Assembly: GCA_023423405.1 (NCBI GenBank)
Contig: JAFAFR010000008.1
Span: forward strand, 1-64,000
DNA from: Bacteroidota bacterium
GTDB lineage: Bacteria > Bacteroidota > Bacteroidia > Chitinophagales > Chitinophagaceae
Length of the DNA: 64,000 nucleotides
Reading direction: 5' to 3'
Shown piece by piece: positions 59,758 to 64,000 of this stretch. Under the pieces are notes generated by a model. That model was not told where the DNA came from and made no database searches. It saw only the letters and a list, made by a program, of their open reading frames with translations. The stretch's first letter is position 1. Every line of letters starts with the position of its first letter. Made by a program: the position numbers and the translations under genes.

Positions 59758-60129
59758 TCAGGCGAACACTATTCCATTCTCGGGAGGCTGTATGATGCGG
59801 CGGATGTGCAGGGACGAAATGATATCCACTGCGCGGGGAATTTCGAACACATTGGCAACCGTATTTTGCGCCCCGAGGATCTCGGAAAGATCCAGGAAAT
59901 GCGCGTGAAGGCTTTTGCCGCTCTTGTGCTCTTCGTTGATGTTATTGCTGCTTCCGGCGGCAGCTTCTTCTTCTACCGTATTGAGCAAGGCGCTTCGGTT
60001 CTGCCGGCTGCTGAAGGGCAGTGATACCAGCGAGGAAGCCAGGGCCAGCGTAAAAATCACCGCCATGCAGGAGACCAGCCATTTCAGGCGGTACAGCCGG
60101 GGGGTATTTATATTGCGTATTTTGCCCAT
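59758..60129 (-). CDS. Small single-helix membrane protein of unknown function
   Basis: From ATG 60129 the product has 123 residues with one hydrophobic helix (about 15-36, WLVSCMAVIFTLALASSLVSL) and a polar remainder containing HAHFLDLSEILGAQNTVANV. I do not recognise it. The start at 60138 is rejected because that TTG lies inside the promoter box. The next gene downstream is SulP, 31 bases away, so co-transcription is possible. Confidence 0.6.
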   Translation of the reverse strand: MGKIRNINTPRLYRLKWLVSCMAVIFTLALASSLVSLPFSSRQNRSALLNTVEEEAAAGSSNNINEEHKSGKSLHAHFLDLSEILGAQNTVANVFEIPRAVDIISSLHIRRIIQPPENGIVFA

Positions 60130-60135
60130 GGCCTG

Positions 60136-60143
60136 CAAAGGTA
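60136..60143 (-). promoter_or_regulatory. TAnnTTTG promoter box of the 123-residue protein gene
   Basis: TACCTTTG on the minus strand, a full match, 6 bases before ATG 60129. Confidence 0.55.
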
Positions 60144-60188
60144 TTCAGAATCGGCAAAAAAAAGATCATTGTTAAGTCAATTAACAAT

Positions 60189-60407
60189 TTAGTTCTCTTC
60201 GTATTCTCCCTTCCAGGCATAATAGCCAAATACAAAAAAACCGGCGGCAATGGGCAGGAACACCAGTATGAAGACAGCCCATTGTATTTTGGTATCGATT
60301 ACCGGGCTGCGGCTTATTTCTGCTGCGGCCGTACGCACCAGCAGGAAGATCAGGACGGGCGCGAGGGACATCCAAACAAGTCCCAGCCATTTTTTCAACT
60401 GTTTCAT
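60189..60407 (-). CDS. DUF6814-type two-helix membrane protein
   Basis: The 72-residue protein has two membrane helices (about 9-27 and 42-62) and ends WKGEYEEN. It resembles the short Bacteroidota proteins filed as DUF6814 that are repeatedly found next to MHS-type transporters; this match is from memory. It starts 9 bases after the transporter stop, so it is probably an accessory subunit or stabiliser. Confidence 0.65.
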   Translation of the reverse strand: MKQLKKWLGLVWMSLAPVLIFLLVRTAAAEISRSPVIDTKIQWAVFILVFLPIAAGFFVFGYYAWKGEYEEN

Positions 60408-60416
60408 ACAATTGCT

Positions 60417-61886
60417 TTAATCGTTTACATCCGGGTCAATCCGGTTGTTCAGGTACAGGATGCCGATCAGGGCACAAAGCGCTGCAACGCCAATAGGATA
60501 CCAGAGTCCGATGAGTTTGTCGTTTTGGTGCAGTGTGGTCAGCAGGGTAGCGATAAAGGGGGTGAGCCCGCCAAAAACGCCGTTGCCGATGTGATAAGGC
60601 AGCGACATGGAAGTGTAGCGGATGCGGGTGGGGAACAGCTCCACCAGGAAGGCGGCAATAGGCCCGTACACCATGGTTACAAAAACCACCTGGATGAAAA
60701 TGAGCAATACCATTTGCCGGTAGCTGGCTGGATCGAGATGGATATCGGATTTTTTCAATGCCGCACCGCTGCCTGTTTCCGTGTAGGCAAAACCGTTAGG
60801 CAGCACAATTCGGTTGGCTGTTTCCGTTATGGAGGTGGAAGTGGCGGCAAGCCGGATCTCTGTCTCCGGCGGGCTGCTCAGGGCGGCCATTTGCGAGTAA
60901 ATGGGACGATAGGCGCAAACGGCCAGCACCATCCCGGCGATCATGATCCACTTGCGGCCATATTTGTCGCTGAGGCTTCCAAAGAAAATAAAAAGCGGTG
61001 TGGCAAAAAGAATGGCCCAGATAAGGATGGTGCGGCTCTGGTCGAAATTAACCCTGCAGGTATTTTCGAGAAAGGACTGGGCATAGAATTGGCCGGTATA
61101 CCATACCACACCCTGTCCCATGGTGGCGCCGAAAAGGGCCAGTAATACCATTTTGAGGTTGGCCCGGTGACCAAAACTTTCTTTCAGTGGATTTTTGGAC
61201 ACCTTTCCTTCCGATTTAAGCCGTGCGAAAAGCGGCGATTCCTGCATTTTAAGCCGGATGTACACCGAAACGACCAGTAGTACCGAAGAAGCCAGGAAAG
61301 GAATGCGCCAGCCCCATTCGTTGAATTTCTGAATAGAAGCGGCCTGGTCGTTGTCGAGGGCATGGCGGGTGATGAGAATAACGCCCAGTGACAGGAACAG
61401 CCCGAGAGTGGCCGTGGTTTGGATCCAGGAGGTGAAATAGCCCCTTCGGTGCGGTGGCGCGTGTTCGGCCACATAGGTGGCGGCGCCGCCATATTCCCCG
61501 CCCAGGGCCAGGCCCTGCAGGAGACGGAGCAGGAGCACCAGCAGCGGCGCTGCAAAACCAATGGTCTCATAACCGGGCACCAGGCCAATGGCAAAAGTGG
61601 ATCCGCCCATCAGCACCAGGGTCAGCAGGAAAGTGTTTTTACGGCCCATCAGGTCGCCCAGCCGGCCAAAGACCAGGGCTCCGAAAGGCCTGACGATGAA
61701 ACCCGCCGCAAAAGTGGCCAGGGTGCTGAGCAGGGCGGCAGTAGGGTTTGTTTTCGGAAAAAACTGGTTGGCAATCACCGTGGCCAGGCTTCCGAAAATG
61801 TAGAAGTCGTACCATTCTATCAGGGTTCCTGCAGAAGATGCACCGATAATGCGCCATATTCCCCGGGTGGAGATTGTCTGATTCAT
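60417..61886 (-). CDS. MHS-family MFS transporter (probable carboxylate permease)
   Basis: The 489-residue protein has about 12 membrane helices and metabolite:H+ symporter landmarks: GTLIEWYDFYIFG at the start, GRLGDLMGRKN, LLRLLQGLALGGEYGGAATYVAEHAP, and LSDKYGRKWIM. An insert near residues 355-385 sits in a loop. It is divergent from acs over 43 bases, which suggests import of acetate, propionate or another short carboxylate. A near-match box TACGTTTA stands 3 bases upstream. Confidence 0.88.
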   Translation of the reverse strand: MNQTISTRGIWRIIGASSAGTLIEWYDFYIFGSLATVIANQFFPKTNPTAALLSTLATFAAGFIVRPFGALVFGRLGDLMGRKNTFLLTLVLMGGSTFAIGLVPGYETIGFAAPLLVLLLRLLQGLALGGEYGGAATYVAEHAPPHRRGYFTSWIQTTATLGLFLSLGVILITRHALDNDQAASIQKFNEWGWRIPFLASSVLLVVSVYIRLKMQESPLFARLKSEGKVSKNPLKESFGHRANLKMVLLALFGATMGQGVVWYTGQFYAQSFLENTCRVNFDQSRTILIWAILFATPLFIFFGSLSDKYGRKWIMIAGMVLAVCAYRPIYSQMAALSSPPETEIRLAATSTSITETANRIVLPNGFAYTETGSGAALKKSDIHLDPASYRQMVLLIFIQVVFVTMVYGPIAAFLVELFPTRIRYTSMSLPYHIGNGVFGGLTPFIATLLTTLHQNDKLIGLWYPIGVAALCALIGILYLNNRIDPDVND

Positions 61887-61889
61887 ATG

Positions 61890-61897
61890 TAAACGTA
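61890..61897 (-). promoter_or_regulatory. Near-match promoter box of the MHS transporter
   Basis: TACGTTTA on the minus strand, one mismatch from TAnnTTTG, 3 bases before ATG 61886. Confidence 0.45.
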
Positions 61898-61929
61898 CTA
61901 AATTAGCCTTCCAATCGAAATGCAGCCAT

Positions 61930-63843
61930 ATGTCATATCCTTACCAGATCCAATCGCCCGAACAGTATCAAACCGCCTATCGCAAAAGTGTCCAGGACCC
62001 CGAAGGTTTCTGGGCCGATGTTGCCGGTCATTTTTACTGGCGGAAACGCTGGGATACCGTACTGGAGTGGAATTTTAAAGAACCTAAAGTGGAATGGTTC
62101 AAGGGCGGTAAGCTTAATATCACCGAAAACTGTCTTGACCGCCATCTCGGCTCCCTGGGCAATAAACCCGCCATCATCTGGGAACCGAACGACCCTTCCG
62201 AGCACCACCGCGTTCTCACTTACCGCGAATTGCACAATAAAGTGGTACAGTTTTCCAATGTACTGAAAAACAACGGCGTAAAAAAGGGGGACCGGGTTTG
62301 TATTTATATGGGCATGGTGCCTGAGCTCGCTATTGCCGTGTTGTCCTGCGTCCGCATCGGTGCTATTCATTCCGTGATCTTTGGCGGCTTCAGCGCGCAG
62401 AGCATTGCCGACCGCATCCTGGATGCCAATGCGGAATTTGTAATCACCTGCGACGGGGCCTTTCGCGGCAACAAGGAGATACCGCTCAAAAACGTGATCG
62501 ACGATGCCCTGGTACAGTGCCGCAATGTGAAAAAAGTGATTGTGCTTACCCGCACCCGCACGCCGGTGTCGATGATCAAGGGACGCGATGTATGGTGGGA
62601 GGATGAAATCCGCAAAGTGGAGACCCAGGGCAATCCCGATTGCCCGGCTGAAGAGATGGATGCAGAAGATCCGCTGTTCATTTTGTACACTTCCGGTTCC
62701 ACCGGCAAGCCCAAGGGTGTGGTGCACACCATTGCAGGTTATATGGTATACACCACCTATTCTTTTGTGAATGTATTCCAGTACCAGCCCGGCGATATTC
62801 ATTTTTGTACGGCCGATATCGGCTGGATCACCGGGCACAGCTATATCGTCTACGGTCCCCTGGGCGCGGGCGCCACGACGCTTTTGTTTGAAGGTGTGCC
62901 TACCTGGCCCGATGCCGGAAGGTTCTGGGACATCGTGGACAAATACCGGGTGAACGTGTTGTATACGGCGCCCACGGCCATAAGGTCGTTGATGGGTTTT
63001 GGCCTGGGGCCCCTGCAGAACAAGGACCTTTCTTCCCTGAAAGTGCTGGGCACGGTGGGGGAACCGATCAATGAAGAAGCCTGGCACTGGTACGACGAAT
63101 ATGTGGGCAGGAAACGCTGTCCCATTGTAGATACCTGGTGGCAGACCGAAACGGCTGGCATTCTCATCAGCAATATGGCGGGCATTACACCCGGCAAGCC
63201 TTCTTTTGCCACCCTCCCCCTGCCCGGCGTACAACCCATCCTGGTGGATGAGAAGGGCGAGGAAATCCTGGGCAATGATGTCAGCGGTAATTTGTGCATC
63301 CGTTTTCCCTGGCCGGGCATATTGCGCACGACTTATGGCGATCACGAACGCTGTCGCACCAACTATTTCGCCACTTACGAGAATTTATATTTCACGGGAG
63401 ACGGTTCTTACCGCGACGCGGATGGCAATTACCGCATCACGGGCCGCGTGGACGATGTGCTGAACGTGAGCGGCCACCGCATTGGAACGGCCGAAGTGGA
63501 AAATGCCATCAACATGCATGCCGGTGTGGTGGAAAGCGCGGTGGTCGGTTATCCGCACGATATAAAGGGCCAGGGTATTTATGCGTTTGTGATTTACCAG
63601 GGTTCGCATGGCGATGAAAAACTGAGCCGGCAGGACATAACGCAAACGGTTAGCCGAATCATTGGCCCCATCGCCAAACCCGATAAGATCCAGTTTGTGA
63701 GTGGCCTGCCCAAAACGCGGAGTGGTAAGATCATGCGCCGAATTTTGCGGAAAATTGCCGAAGGGGAGCTGGAACAATTGGGCGATACCTCCACCCTGCT
63801 GGATCCGGCCGTGGTGGACGAGATCAGGCTGCACCGATTATAA
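61930..63843 (+). CDS. acs: Acetyl-CoA synthetase
   Basis: The 637-residue enzyme forms acetyl-CoA from acetate, ATP and CoA. Landmarks: YTSGSTGKPKGVVHT (about 255-269), YGPLGAGATTLLFEG, DTWWQTETAGILI, and the acetylation-site segment SGKIMRRILRKIA with Lys600. The length is normal. The propionyl-specific enzyme cannot be excluded. Its stop overlaps a possible convergent gene. Confidence 0.95.
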   Translation: MSYPYQIQSPEQYQTAYRKSVQDPEGFWADVAGHFYWRKRWDTVLEWNFKEPKVEWFKGGKLNITENCLDRHLGSLGNKPAIIWEPNDPSEHHRVLTYRELHNKVVQFSNVLKNNGVKKGDRVCIYMGMVPELAIAVLSCVRIGAIHSVIFGGFSAQSIADRILDANAEFVITCDGAFRGNKEIPLKNVIDDALVQCRNVKKVIVLTRTRTPVSMIKGRDVWWEDEIRKVETQGNPDCPAEEMDAEDPLFILYTSGSTGKPKGVVHTIAGYMVYTTYSFVNVFQYQPGDIHFCTADIGWITGHSYIVYGPLGAGATTLLFEGVPTWPDAGRFWDIVDKYRVNVLYTAPTAIRSLMGFGLGPLQNKDLSSLKVLGTVGEPINEEAWHWYDEYVGRKRCPIVDTWWQTETAGILISNMAGITPGKPSFATLPLPGVQPILVDEKGEEILGNDVSGNLCIRFPWPGILRTTYGDHERCRTNYFATYENLYFTGDGSYRDADGNYRITGRVDDVLNVSGHRIGTAEVENAINMHAGVVESAVVGYPHDIKGQGIYAFVIYQGSHGDEKLSRQDITQTVSRIIGPIAKPDKIQFVSGLPKTRSGKIMRRILRKIAEGELEQLGDTSTLLDPAVVDEIRLHRL

Positions 63844-64000
63844 GGTCAACGCAGTTAACCGGTTGATGATATTTTTTCTTTTTGCCTGCAGTTCGCTTTG
63901 AAGGACTGCAGGCAATTTTTTTGCGCTGTTGCCAGCTTTCCAGCTAAGAAAATAAGCATAGTATTTCCAGGTGAGCCACCCCGTTAGGAGATAGAGCGCA
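63838..64000 (-). CDS. Partial gene, C-terminus of a probable membrane protein
   Basis: An open minus-strand frame enters from the right edge and stops at 63838-63840, overlapping the acs stop. The visible 54 residues begin ALYLLTGWLTWKYYAYFLSW (a membrane-like helix) and continue as an Arg/Lys-rich tail. It is protein-like but too short for a family call. Confidence 0.4.
   Translation of the reverse strand, partial: ALYLLTGWLTWKYYAYFLSWKAGNSAKKLPAVLQSELQAKRKNIINRLTALTL
63882..63922 (+). terminator. Terminator hairpin downstream of acs
   Basis: TTGCCTGCAGT, 12-base loop, ACTGCAGGCAA (11 perfect pairs), then T7. It lies within the possible convergent coding end. Confidence 0.7.

Noticed and set aside
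61933..63345. 470-codon minus-strand open frame opposite acs
   Set aside because: acs is unmistakable on the plus strand; the opposite frame has no motifs.
1..64000. CRISPR arrays, tRNA/rRNA genes, insertion sequences, prophage
   Set aside because: I saw no regularly spaced repeats, no recognisable stable RNA gene, no transposase or integrase, and no phage structural genes.

Overview
The window looks like chromosomal DNA from a Bacteroidota member, most likely a Chitinophagaceae-type soil or plant-associated bacterium. This is inferred from gene content: two gliding genes (gldH, gldA), a BatD homologue, Bacteroidota-type RHS fragments, the HD-PycTM protein, a korA-type oxidoreductase and many lipoproteins and outer-membrane barrels. 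Many genes are preceded by the Bacteroidota promoter box TAnnTTTG, often only 3-6 bases before the start codon. I recognised no tRNA, rRNA, CRISPR array, insertion sequence or prophage.

Layout. (1) 1-2420 is an RHS scar: the start of a secreted protein is joined out of frame to an orphan RHS core with a variable C-terminal domain, followed by a two-helix membrane protein (probable immunity) and a second, displaced RHS fragment. (2) 2422-8597 is a uronate catabolism locus (PHP-like secreted protein, DUF4861 lipoprotein, KduI, KduD) with a divergent LacI regulator. (3) 8594-20074 holds housekeeping genes: tRNA modification (tadA, dusB), cdsA, pheS, an aldehyde dehydrogenase, 3-hydroxyacyl-CoA dehydrogenase, lpxD and an rRNA pseudouridine synthase preceded by a possible small RNA. 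(4) 20107-28129 carries yicC-gldH-kinase-regulator, batD with an SDR, a DUF2167 protein, a HAD phosphatase and psd. (5) 28179-39722 covers a degenerate arginase-family protein, PBP4, mutL, a GH3/beta-lactamase fusion, eno, a DivIC-type protein, nth and an L,D-transpeptidase. (6) 39905-50393 has large lineage-specific proteins: a GAF-type protein, a phosphoesterase / kinase-like / beta-barrel fusion, an HD-PycTM fusion and a FUSC membrane protein. (7) 50396-64000 contains korA, a porin-Rieske-imelysin-dihaem operon, gldA, a carbonic anhydrase/SulP pair, an MHS transporter with a DUF6814 partner, and acs.

How parts work together: KduI and KduD carry unsaturated uronate products toward 2-keto-3-deoxygluconate under the LacI protein. 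PBP4, the GH3/beta-lactamase protein and the L,D-transpeptidase serve wall remodelling or recycling. SulP and carbonic anhydrase probably handle bicarbonate. The porin-to-dihaem operon resembles iron-linked redox or uptake systems. MHS transporter and acs probably import and activate acetate or propionate.

The most unusual items are the 1230-residue protein at 42239-45931, whose middle carries what I read as a CotH/FAM20-like kinase signature between a phosphoesterase and a barrel, the RHS toxin/immunity scar, and the HD-PycTM fusion beside FUSC. All calls come from reading the sequence; no database search was run.
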